5,227 nucleotides of DNA from JBHJOF01 sp050330055 (GTDB taxonomy: Bacteria > Pseudomonadota > Alphaproteobacteria > Kiloniellales > JAKSDN01). Made by a program: the position numbers and the translations under genes. Shown here piece after piece: positions 1 through 5,227 of the stretch. The stretch spans positions 1-5,227 of the forward strand of contig JBHJOF010000197.1 of assembly GCA_050330055.1 (NCBI GenBank), in the 5' to 3' direction. Under the pieces are notes generated by a model. That model was not told the origin of the DNA and did no database searches. It saw nothing but the letters and a program-made list of their open reading frames with translations. Numbering within the stretch: position 1 is the first letter of the stretch; every line of letters starts with the position of its first letter.

Positions 1-72
1 TCCCGCGAAAGCGGGAATCCATGGTTGGGAGCCCCGTCGCTTGCCCTGGACCCCCGCTTTCGCGGGGGTGAC
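1..72. repeat. Palindromic intergenic repeat: two inverted hairpins
   Basis: Two hairpins lie as inverted copies of each other. The left one (1-16) has the stem CCCGC/GCGGG around a GAAA loop. The right one (51-68) has the stem CCCCCGC/GCGGGGG around TTTC, which is GAAA on the other strand. Each arm is followed, reading inward, by TCCA-like sequence (18-21, and TGGA at 47-50), so the whole unit can also fold as one long imperfect stem. The left edge is cut by the window, so the element may begin further out. A 10-base piece of the right arm, CGGGGGTGAC at 63-72, recurs at 127-136, perhaps a decayed copy. Hairpins of this type recur between genes in many GC-rich proteobacteria (general knowledge). 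The element lies downstream of the minus-strand glucan gene and could end its transcription, but no T-run follows the stem. The rest of 73-168 shows nothing recognisable. Confidence 0.7.
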
Positions 73-168
73 AATCGAGGAACTGCCACCAAGACGCTCC
101 TAACTTAGCGCCTATGGGATCAAGTCCGGGGGTGACACCTGATGGGCTGCCCCACGGGCTCGCGCCTA

Positions 169-1755
169 TCACGCCCTGCCGTCTGGCAGGTATTGATAGA
201 CCCAGGTTTCGCTCAGGGTCTGCTGGCCGCTGCGCAGGAAGCCGCGCAGCTCGACCGGCTCGGTACCGCTCGCGGTCAGGTCGAACTGGGCGCGCCAGCG
301 GCGGGTGCCGGGCACCGGCTCGGCGAAGACATAGGAGATGGCGCCGCGCGAAGCGGTCAGCACGGGATCGATTTTGGTGTCCTTCGGCAGGTCATCGAGC
401 GGGCCGCCGGCGAACTCGACCACGAACTTGCGCACCCCCTCCGGCCGCGGCTTGCCGGGCTCGCCGCCGCGGCCCATGCGGGTCGCCGCCACCCGCGCCG
501 CACCGGGAGCCGGATAGGGCTCGTCGGCCAGCCAGTGCAGGCGATAACGGTAGTCATATGACGCACCGGCCCGAATGGCCTCTTCCGGCACCCAGAAGGC
601 GACGATGTTGTCGTGGATCTCGTCGTCGGTCGGGATCTCGATCAGCTGCACGGCGCCGCGGCCCCAGTCGCCCAGCGGCTCGACCCAGAGGCTGGGCCGG
701 AGGTGATAGTTGACGCCGTCCAGGTAGTGCTCGAACTCGCGGTCTCGCTGCAGCAGGCCGAAGCCGCGCGGATTCTCGTCCAGGAAACTGGAGGTCACGG
801 TCTGCGGCGGATTGTTCAGCGGCCGCCAGATGCGCTCGCCGCTGCCGCTCCAGAGCGCCAGGCCGTCGGAATCGTGCACTTCCGGCCGCCAGTCGACGTG
901 GTAGCCGCGGTTGTGCTCGGCGAACCAGAACATGGAGGTGAGCGGCGCGATGCCGAGGCGCTCGATGTTGTTGCGGGCGAACAGCCGGCATTCAAGGTCC
1001 ATCACCACGCCCTCGCCGCGCCGGATCTCGAAGCGGTAGGCGCCGGTGATGCTGGGCCCGTCGAGCAAGGCATAGACCCGCACCGGCTCTTCCGGCCGCA
1101 ACGCCGGGGCGATGTAGAACTCGACGAAGTCGGGGAACTCCTCTGGTCCGGAAACCGCCGTGTTGACCGCGATGCCGCGCGCCGAGAGGCCGTACTGGCC
1201 GAGCGCGCCGATCGCCCGGAAGTAGGAGGCGCCGAGGAAGGCGATCCAGTCCTGCGTCTTCCAGTCGTCGCGCGTACGCGCCTCGTGCAGGCGGAAGCCG
1301 GCGAAGCCGGCGTCCTCCGGCAGGCCGCGCGCCACGCTGTCCCGCGGCATATCGAAGTAACCCGGAGAATAGTGGATTTCGGCCGCCTCGCCGGCGCTGA
1401 CGGTGAAGAGCCGCACCGACTTGGGGAAGTAGCGTCCGAGGTGGAAGAAGGTGGCCGGATAGACGCCCGGGCCCTCGGCATGCAGCGCATGCTCGGAACG
1501 GAAGCGGATCTTGCCGTGCGCCTCGTAGTCGAGCTGCTGCACCAGCTCCGGTTTCGGCTTGGCCGGCGCGATGTAGGCCGCGCGTGCCATTTCGCCCGCC
1601 CGCGCAATCAGCGCCTCGAAGCCGAAGGGCTGACGCGGGCCCAGGCGCAACCCCGAGGCCCCGTCCGACTGGGCGAGGGCGGCGGGCCAGCGCGCCAGGG
1701 CGAGCGCGGCGGCGGACGCGCCAAGAAAGCTGCGCCGGCCGAGCGGCTGGATCAT
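169..1755 (-). CDS. opgG: Periplasmic glucan biosynthesis protein, OpgG/OpgD (MdoG) family, Tat-exported
   Basis: This 528-residue protein belongs to the MdoG family, whose members act in the periplasm on osmoregulated periplasmic glucans (OPGs). E. coli OpgD and OpgG have been reported to be beta-1,2-glucanases that process the glucan backbone. Family hallmarks are PEVHDSDGL (291-299), ENPRGFGLLQRDREF (327-341), RPSLWVEPLGDWG (353-365) and EIPTDDEIHDNIVAFW (373-388), and the length is typical. The N-terminus carries a twin-arginine signal: GRRSFLG at 6-12, an Ala/Leu-rich stretch, and an ALA-Q site near residue 28. Tat export is known for E. coli OpgD, whereas E. coli OpgG uses Sec, so OpgD is an alternative name. 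I chose the start at 1755 over an in-frame ATG at 1788 because GGGAGGA lies 8 nt upstream and the Tat motif then sits at the N-terminus. I did not assign the catalytic Asp. No opgH, the glucosyltransferase partner, is in the window. Confidence 0.93.
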   Translation of the reverse strand: MIQPLGRRSFLGASAAALALARWPAALAQSDGASGLRLGPRQPFGFEALIARAGEMARAAYIAPAKPKPELVQQLDYEAHGKIRFRSEHALHAEGPGVYPATFFHLGRYFPKSVRLFTVSAGEAAEIHYSPGYFDMPRDSVARGLPEDAGFAGFRLHEARTRDDWKTQDWIAFLGASYFRAIGALGQYGLSARGIAVNTAVSGPEEFPDFVEFYIAPALRPEEPVRVYALLDGPSITGAYRFEIRRGEGVVMDLECRLFARNNIERLGIAPLTSMFWFAEHNRGYHVDWRPEVHDSDGLALWSGSGERIWRPLNNPPQTVTSSFLDENPRGFGLLQRDREFEHYLDGVNYHLRPSLWVEPLGDWGRGAVQLIEIPTDDEIHDNIVAFWVPEEAIRAGASYDYRYRLHWLADEPYPAPGAARVAATRMGRGGEPGKPRPEGVRKFVVEFAGGPLDDLPKDTKIDPVLTASRGAISYVFAEPVPGTRRWRAQFDLTASGTEPVELRGFLRSGQQTLSETWVYQYLPDGRA

Positions 1756-1762
1756 GCTGGAA

Positions 1763-1769
1763 TCCTCCC
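1763..1769 (-). promoter_or_regulatory. Ribosome binding site of the glucan gene
   Basis: On the minus strand the sequence GGGAGGA lies just upstream of the ATG at 1755, leaving 8 nt between GGAGG and the start codon. This near-perfect Shine-Dalgarno sequence decides the start. The upstream ATG at 1788 would place the site inside the coding sequence and add 11 residues in front of the Tat signal. Confidence 0.8.
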
Positions 1770-1836
1770 AAGACGAGTCGAAGCCCAAGGACCCCCCTCC
1801 GCCGGAAAGCAGCGGCTTAGCCCCCTTGGCCCTTTT

Positions 1837-1865
1837 CGTATCACCAGCCTAGAAATGGTTGCCAA
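1837..1865 (-). promoter_or_regulatory. Candidate sigma-70-type promoter for the glucan gene
   Basis: Read on the minus strand, TTGGCA (1865-1860) matches five of six bases of the TTGACA -35 consensus. It is followed after exactly 17 bp by GATACG (1842-1837), which matches only three of six bases of TATAAT. Transcription would start near 1830 and give a leader of about 75 nt. The -10 box is weak and the assignment rests on spacing and the -35 box alone. No comparably good plus-strand promoter was seen for the divergent gene. Confidence 0.25.
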
Positions 1866-1874
1866 GGCGGCCCG

Positions 1875-1950
1875 GGTCCAGAGCTTTCCACTGCGGAATG
1901 TCCCCGAGGCGGGTGTCAAATTTGCGGCCGCGGTTCCGCATCTCTGGACC
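1875..1950. repeat. Nested inverted repeat in the divergent intergenic region
   Basis: The outer arms GGTCCAGAG (1875-1883) and CTCTGGACC (1942-1950) are perfect 9-bp inverted copies. Inside them TGCGGAA (1892-1898) pairs with TTCCGCA (1934-1940), so the two pairs nest in register with an asymmetric bulge of 8 nt on one side and 1 nt on the other. The central loop is 35 nt. It lies between the divergent start codons at 1755 and 2036, within the presumed 5' region of the sulfotransferase-like gene. It could be a leader hairpin, an operator or a decayed palindromic repeat, and the sequence does not decide between these. Confidence 0.4.
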
Positions 1951-2035
1951 TGCGCCGGCTGACGCCCAATCTCTTTGCCTGCCGGGCGGCCCAGGGCTGT
2001 CCGGGGACCACCCCCTGCAGTACGGACGTGCAGCG

Positions 2036-3352
2036 ATGATCGATCGACTAGCAGCCTCCTTCTTCCTCCTGGCCGTGACCATGCTGGCCTTCATCGGCGG
2101 CGCCTACGTCATTCTCGACCAGACCTTTCCGCATCACTTCCTGCGCACCGCCTACTCGGCCGGGAACGCATGGATTGCAAAGAAGACCCAGTATATCGAC
2201 CTGTACGCAACCGACCTGTGGCGCGATGCACGCCGCGAGGACCGCGGCGTCACGATCCACGATCCGACGCGAACCTTCACCGGCTATACGCTCTACACCT
2301 CGGGTGACGGGCCGACGGCGCGGCTGGTGGCCATGGACGGCACGGTGGTGCACGAATGGCACCGCCCTTTCAGCACGGTCTGGACCAAAGAGGCCGCGGT
2401 CAAGGACCCGCAGCCCGACGAGAGGACCTACTTCCGCAAGGCGGGCCTGCTGCCAAACGGCGATCTGCTCGCCATCTATGTGGCGGTCGGCGACACGCCC
2501 TGGGGCTATGGCATGGTCAAGCTCAACGCGCAGGGCGAGGCCATCTGGAGCTACCTGCAGCACACGCACCACGATTTCGACATCGCCGCCGACGGCCGCA
2601 TCTATCTGCTGACCCACGAGGTCACCAATGAAAAGATCAAGCACTTCGGCGACCTGGAGCGGCCGCGGCTCGACGACTTCGTCGTCATCCTGTCGCCGGA
2701 CGGCCAGGAGCTCAAGAAGGTCTCCCTGACCCACGCGCTCATCGGCTCCCGCTTCAAGCAGCTGCTCTATTCGATTCCCTACTTCGCGCGCAAGGATCCC
2801 CTGCACACCAACGCCGTGGAGCTGATCGACGAAGCCAAGGCAGCGCGCTTTCCCTTCGCAAAGCCCGGCCATGTTCTCCTCTCGTTCCGCGAGCCCGGCC
2901 TCGTCGCCGTCCTCGACGTCGAGAGCGAGACCATCGTCTGGGCGACGCGCGGCCCTTGGCTGGGCCAGCACGATCCGACGCTGCTGCCGAACGGCAACAT
3001 TCTCCTGTTCGACAACCTCGGCGGTCAGGAGGAGGACAACTCCTCGCAGATCATCGAGTTCAACCCGGAGAGCATGGAGATCGTCTGGCGCTATCGCGGC
3101 AACCCGGACCATCCCTTCGAGAGCGGCCTGCGCTCGGCGGTGGAGCCCCTGCCGAACGGCAACGTCCTGATCACCGAGTCCGACGGCGGACGGCTCTTCG
3201 AGGTGACCCGCGACGGCGAGATCGCCTGGGAGTACATCAACCCGCTGCGCGGCGGCAAGAATGACGAGTACATCCCGGTGGTCTCCTGGGGCCAGAGGAT
3301 CGCCGCCGATCAGCTGGAGCCCGGCTTTCGCAATACTTTGAGCGCGCCGTAA
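2036..3352 (+). CDS. Arylsulfotransferase (ASST)-like membrane-anchored beta-propeller protein
   Basis: This 438-residue protein resembles the PAPS-independent arylsulfate sulfotransferases, periplasmic enzymes that move a sulfuryl group between phenolic compounds through a sulfo-histidine. Residues about 5-27 form one hydrophobic segment, a signal anchor or signal peptide placing the rest in the periplasm. Blade-like repeats follow: LLPNGDLLAIYV (138-149), AADGRIYLL (184-192), LLPNGNILLFDN (316-327), PLPNGNVLITES (371-382) and TRDGEIAWEY (391-400). Candidate catalytic residues, matched by eye to E. coli AssT H252, H356/N358, R374 and H436, are H178 or H179 in HTHHDFD, H257 and N259 in LHTNAV, R285 in LSFREPG, and H312 in GQHDPT. 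It has no cysteine and is shorter than E. coli AssT (roughly 600 residues), which carries a disulfide. The frame is open from an ATG at 1859, but those 59 extra residues are Pro/Arg-rich and precede the hydrophobic segment, so I chose the ATG at 2036. Its ribosome binding site is weak. The glucan gene is divergent. Substrate unknown. Confidence 0.8.
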   Translation: MIDRLAASFFLLAVTMLAFIGGAYVILDQTFPHHFLRTAYSAGNAWIAKKTQYIDLYATDLWRDARREDRGVTIHDPTRTFTGYTLYTSGDGPTARLVAMDGTVVHEWHRPFSTVWTKEAAVKDPQPDERTYFRKAGLLPNGDLLAIYVAVGDTPWGYGMVKLNAQGEAIWSYLQHTHHDFDIAADGRIYLLTHEVTNEKIKHFGDLERPRLDDFVVILSPDGQELKKVSLTHALIGSRFKQLLYSIPYFARKDPLHTNAVELIDEAKAARFPFAKPGHVLLSFREPGLVAVLDVESETIVWATRGPWLGQHDPTLLPNGNILLFDNLGGQEEDNSSQIIEFNPESMEIVWRYRGNPDHPFESGLRSAVEPLPNGNVLITESDGGRLFEVTRDGEIAWEYINPLRGGKNDEYIPVVSWGQRIAADQLEPGFRNTLSAP

Positions 3353-3389
3353 CGCTCAATTCAGCCAGGCACGGAGAAAGACACAAACC

Positions 3390-3546
3390 CACCCTCACCC
3401 TCCCATCGCTTTCGCGATGGGCCCCTCCCTCTCCCCTCGAGGGAGAGGGAATATGCAGCGCGCCTGTTTGTTCCCCTCGCCCTTGAGGGGAGAGGGAGGG
3501 GCCCCAATGGACCACGGCGCGCGTCAGCGCGTGGGAGGGTGAGGGC
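3390..3546. repeat. Large nested palindromic intergenic repeat
   Basis: This element fills most of the 296-bp gap between the sulfotransferase-like and BKACE genes. The outer arms are 14 bp, perfect (3392-3405 with 3532-3545, CCCTCACCCTCCCA and its complement). An inner pair is 20 bp, perfect (3419-3438 with 3485-3504). Between outer and inner arms sits a hairpin on the left, CCCATCGC/GCGATGGG around TTTC (3402-3421), and an imperfect GC-rich hairpin on the right (about 3512-3534). The inner arms can also fold locally: CCCTCTCCC/GGGAGAGGG (3427-3449) and CCCCTC/GAGGGG (3473-3490). The layout is that of a dispersed palindromic repeat rather than a single-use terminator, although it probably also blocks read-through from the upstream gene. 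Its sequence is unrelated to the element at 1-72, apart from a shared GC-closed TTTC/GAAA loop. Confidence 0.75.
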
Positions 3547-3648
3547 GACTAAAGAGAAGAGCTGCACCACGCCCCACGGGCCTGCTTGCCCCGCGGCGGG
3601 CGAGCCTGCCACACTGTCTCCAGTCAAACAGGGGACAGGGGGCGTACC

Positions 3649-4581
3649 ATGGCCGACCGCAAGGTCATCATCACCTGCGCGATCACCGGCTCGATCCACA
3701 CGCCGACCATGTCGCCTTACCTGCCGGTGACGCCTTCGGAGATCGCCGAGCAGGCGGTCGAGGCGGCCAAGGCCGGCGCCACCATTCTGCACCTGCACGC
3801 GCGCGACCCCGAGGACGGCCGGCCGACGCCCTCGCCCGACGTTTTCATGCAGTTCCTGCCGCGCATCAAGCAGCAGTGCGACGCAGTGCTCAACGTCTCG
3901 ACCGGCGGCGGGCTCGGCATGACGGTGGAGGAGCGCATCTCGGCGACCCGCGCCACCGAGCCCGAGATGTGCACCCTCAACATGGGCTCGATGAACTTCG
4001 CCATCTTCCCCATGCTGGCCCGCTACAAGGAGTGGAAGCACGCCTGGGAGCCCGAGTTCCTGGAGAAGTCGCGCGACGCGATCTTCCCCAACACCTTCAA
4101 GAGCCTCGAGTACATCATGAAGGACATCGGCCAGGGGCTCGGCACGCGCTTCGAGTTCGAGTGTTACGACATCGGCCATCTCTACAACCTGGCCTACTGC
4201 CTCGATCAGGGCTGGGTCGAGCCGCCGCTCTTCATCCAGTCGATCTTCGGCATCCTGGGCGGCATCGGCCCCGACCCGGAGAACCTGGCGCACATGAAGC
4301 GCATAGCCGACAAGCTGTTCGGCGACGGCTATCACTGGTCGATCCTGGCCGCCGGGCGGCACCAGATGTCGCTGGTGACCCAGGGCGCGCTGATGGGCGG
4401 CAACGTGCGGGTCGGGCTCGAGGACAGCCTGTGGATCGGCAAGGGCGAGCTCGCCAAGTCGAACGCCGAGCAGGTCGCCAAGATCCGCCGCGTCATGGAA
4501 GAGCTCGGCCTCGCCATCGCCACCCCCGACGAGGCGCGCCGGATGCTCAAGCTGAAGGGCGCGGACCGGGTGAAGTTTTAG
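3649..4581 (+). CDS. Beta-keto acid cleavage enzyme, BKACE (DUF849) family
   Basis: This 310-residue cytoplasmic enzyme belongs to the family founded by 3-keto-5-aminohexanoate cleavage enzyme (Kce). The family condenses a beta-keto acid with acetyl-CoA to give acetoacetate and a new acyl-CoA, using a zinc ion on a TIM barrel. The zinc ligands are present: H48 and H50 in ILHLHARDP, and E258 in GGNVRVGLEDS. R254, E258 and D259 match Kce R226, E230 and D231 with a constant offset of 28, and E171 (FEFECYDIGH) matches Kce E143. S84 in NVSTGGG fits Kce S82. The ATG at 3649 follows AGGGGG (3637-3642) by 6 nt. An in-frame ATG at 3586 would add 21 residues with no family resemblance. By hand alignment, the place of the Kce residue that reads the substrate amine (Glu14) is Ile16 or His17, so the substrate is probably not the lysine-fermentation intermediate. 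It lies alone downstream of the palindromic repeat and is probably monocistronic. Confidence 0.92.
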   Translation: MADRKVIITCAITGSIHTPTMSPYLPVTPSEIAEQAVEAAKAGATILHLHARDPEDGRPTPSPDVFMQFLPRIKQQCDAVLNVSTGGGLGMTVEERISATRATEPEMCTLNMGSMNFAIFPMLARYKEWKHAWEPEFLEKSRDAIFPNTFKSLEYIMKDIGQGLGTRFEFECYDIGHLYNLAYCLDQGWVEPPLFIQSIFGILGGIGPDPENLAHMKRIADKLFGDGYHWSILAAGRHQMSLVTQGALMGGNVRVGLEDSLWIGKGELAKSNAEQVAKIRRVMEELGLAIATPDEARRMLKLKGADRVKF

Positions 4582-4639
4582 AGGAACTCACGCGAATCAT
4601 CACTCGGACATCTATGAACTAACTTCATACACTATCGCA

Positions 4640-4936
4640 TTGCGCAAAGTCGTTGATAGCAACTTTTTGCAAAAAGAGGAACTCCGAGAGTATCTCTCGA
4701 AGTCCACGACCAATTACGCTGTACTCACAGACTACGCTGCAATGGAGGCATACAAAGGCGACACGCTCACCTCCATCTTTCGATCTATGGAAATTCTTTG
4801 CGATCATCCCAAGCAGGTAATCGTAATGAAGGCAACACCTGCCTTATGTGGCCTTAGAGGGCGCAGAGCGGGCTTGCAGCGCCGCTTGATCGACGGTCAA
4901 GTCCAAGACTTGCTGGATAATCGAGTTCGAGGTTGA
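4640..4936 (+). pseudogene. Truncated PIN-like domain gene, 5' fragment
   Basis: The reading frame starts at a TTG (4640) and gives 98 residues. It opens with RKVVDSNFL (2-10), like the first conserved Asp (D6) of PIN-domain nucleases, and has DYAAMEAYKGD (31-41), where E36 fits the conserved helix Glu. PIN domains usually run about 120-160 residues and have two further acidic residues. Those are missing, so the fragment should be inactive. From residue 87 the frame runs antisense to the end of the IS256-type transposase gene, so the native part probably ends near 4894 (residue D85) and the last dozen residues are fortuitous. No ribosome binding site precedes the TTG. A weak CGGACA-17 bp-TACACT pair (4605-4633) would start transcription near 4640. 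GC content falls to roughly 38-52% over 4621-4800, against about 65% in the adjacent BKACE gene, which suggests acquired DNA. The PIN assignment rests on two motifs and is tentative. Confidence 0.5.
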
Positions 4937-5227
4937 GCCTTTGAGTCGCCGCGGTCGAGGCCTGTCTGGGCCTCGTATTCCTGATCGAGCTCAGCCCTGA
5001 GCGCGGCCAGCTGTCGTCGTTCGAAGTCGGTGATCTTGATCGCTCGCCAGCGCTCGGCGGCGCGCGTCATGGCGGCGAACATGAGTTTGAGGACGGGCTT
5101 CTCACGGAAGGCATTGGGGATGATCTTGAGCCGCCGGCGCTCCTCAAGGAACAGGCGCTCGAGCAGATTGGTTGTGCGGGTCGCGCGACGATGGGTGACC
5201 GGCAGACGCAGGTGGGCGATGCAGGCC
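4895..5227 (-). mobile_element. IS256-family insertion sequence, one end, running off the window
   Basis: The element is defined by its transposase gene, whose 3' end lies at 4897. The inner boundary is placed at about 4895 because the PIN-like frame loses resemblance to its own N-terminal part there and enters transposase antisense sequence. I could not identify a terminal inverted repeat or target-site duplication at this end, so the true edge may lie up to a few tens of bases to the left, or the end may have been lost. The other end is beyond the window. Confidence 0.65.
4897..5227 (-). CDS. IS256-family (mutator-type) transposase, C-terminal part
   Basis: The last 109 residues are visible. 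The gene enters from the right edge at 5226 in frame and stops with TGA at 4899-4897. The fragment reads HLRLPVTHRRATRTTNLLER (fragment residues 5-24), then LFLEERRRLKIIPNAF and EKPVLKLMFAAMTRAAERW, which is the conserved C-terminal block of IS256-family DDE transposases. E23 in TTNLLER is the likely third acidic residue of the catalytic triad (family knowledge). The first two Asp residues lie outside the window. The tail after ERRQLAALRAELDQEY is variable and low in conservation. An internal ATG at 5082 is not a start, because the homologous sequence continues upstream without interruption. No frameshift is seen in this part, so the gene may be intact beyond the edge. It is convergent with, and overlaps, the broken PIN-like frame. 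Confidence 0.88.
   Translation of the reverse strand, partial: ACIAHLRLPVTHRRATRTTNLLERLFLEERRRLKIIPNAFREKPVLKLMFAAMTRAAERWRAIKITDFERRQLAALRAELDQEYEAQTGLDRGDSKAQPRTRLSSKSWT

Noticed and set aside
177..190. Small hairpin at the 3' end of the glucan gene
   Set aside because: It is short, lies within the coding sequence and is not followed by a T-run, so it is not a convincing terminator.
613..1962. A 449-codon plus-strand open frame opposite the glucan gene
   Set aside because: It is antisense to a clearly conserved MdoG-family protein, is rich in Arg, Ala and Val as expected of a GC-rich shadow frame, and shows no domain.
1859..2035. A 59-residue N-terminal extension of the sulfotransferase-like protein
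   Set aside because: The extension is Pro/Arg-rich, would put the membrane segment inside the protein, and overlaps the nested inverted repeat. The start at 2036 is more natural.
2048..3112. A 354-codon minus-strand open frame opposite the sulfotransferase-like gene
   Set aside because: It is a shadow of the plus-strand gene: low-complexity composition, no recognisable motif and no ribosome binding site.
3361..4362. A 333-codon minus-strand open frame covering the BKACE gene and the palindromic repeat
   Set aside because: It is antisense to the BKACE gene, and its C-terminal part is a translation of the repeat.
4605..4633. CGGACA-17 bp-TACACT as a promoter for the PIN-like remnant
   Set aside because: Each box matches only four of six consensus bases, and it would require a leaderless transcript starting on TTG. 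Too weak to list as a feature.
4663..4676. Perfect 14-bp palindrome CTTTTTGCAAAAAG
   Set aside because: It lies inside the PIN-like coding frame, is AT-run based and is easily explained by the codons there. No second copy was seen.

Overview
The window is GC-rich (about 65% in the coding parts I counted) and reads like an alphaproteobacterial chromosome, perhaps a Rhodospirillales-type genome. That placement is inferred from base composition, the style of the intergenic palindromic repeats and the protein families. It is not established by a marker gene.

Layout, left to right. Positions 1-72 hold a palindromic intergenic repeat made of two inverted hairpins. Positions 169-1755 (minus strand) encode an OpgG/OpgD (MdoG-family) periplasmic glucan protein with a twin-arginine signal peptide. 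A 280-bp divergent intergenic region (1756-2035) carries a good ribosome binding site and a weak candidate promoter for the glucan gene, plus a nested inverted repeat. Positions 2036-3352 (plus strand) encode a membrane-anchored, cysteine-free arylsulfotransferase (ASST)-like beta-propeller that keeps the expected catalytic His/Arg set. Positions 3390-3546 hold a second, larger nested palindromic repeat of a different sequence family. Positions 3649-4581 (plus strand) encode a BKACE-family (DUF849) beta-keto acid cleavage enzyme with intact zinc ligands. Positions 4582 to about 4850 are clearly AT-richer and carry the 5' part of a PIN-like gene. That gene is broken where it meets the 3' end of an IS256-family transposase gene (4897 to the window edge, minus strand).

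How the genes relate. The glucan gene and the sulfotransferase-like gene are divergent neighbours, and both products are predicted to act in the periplasm or at the outer face of the inner membrane. A link such as modification of an envelope glycan is possible, but only the arrangement supports it. The BKACE enzyme is cytoplasmic and is separated from the sulfotransferase-like gene by the palindromic repeat, so it is probably its own transcription unit. The right end is a small accessory patch: foreign-looking DNA with a gene remnant next to an insertion sequence.

No tRNA, rRNA, CRISPR array or complete novel system is visible. The points most worth following are the sulfotransferase-like protein beside the glucan gene and the PIN/IS256 junction.
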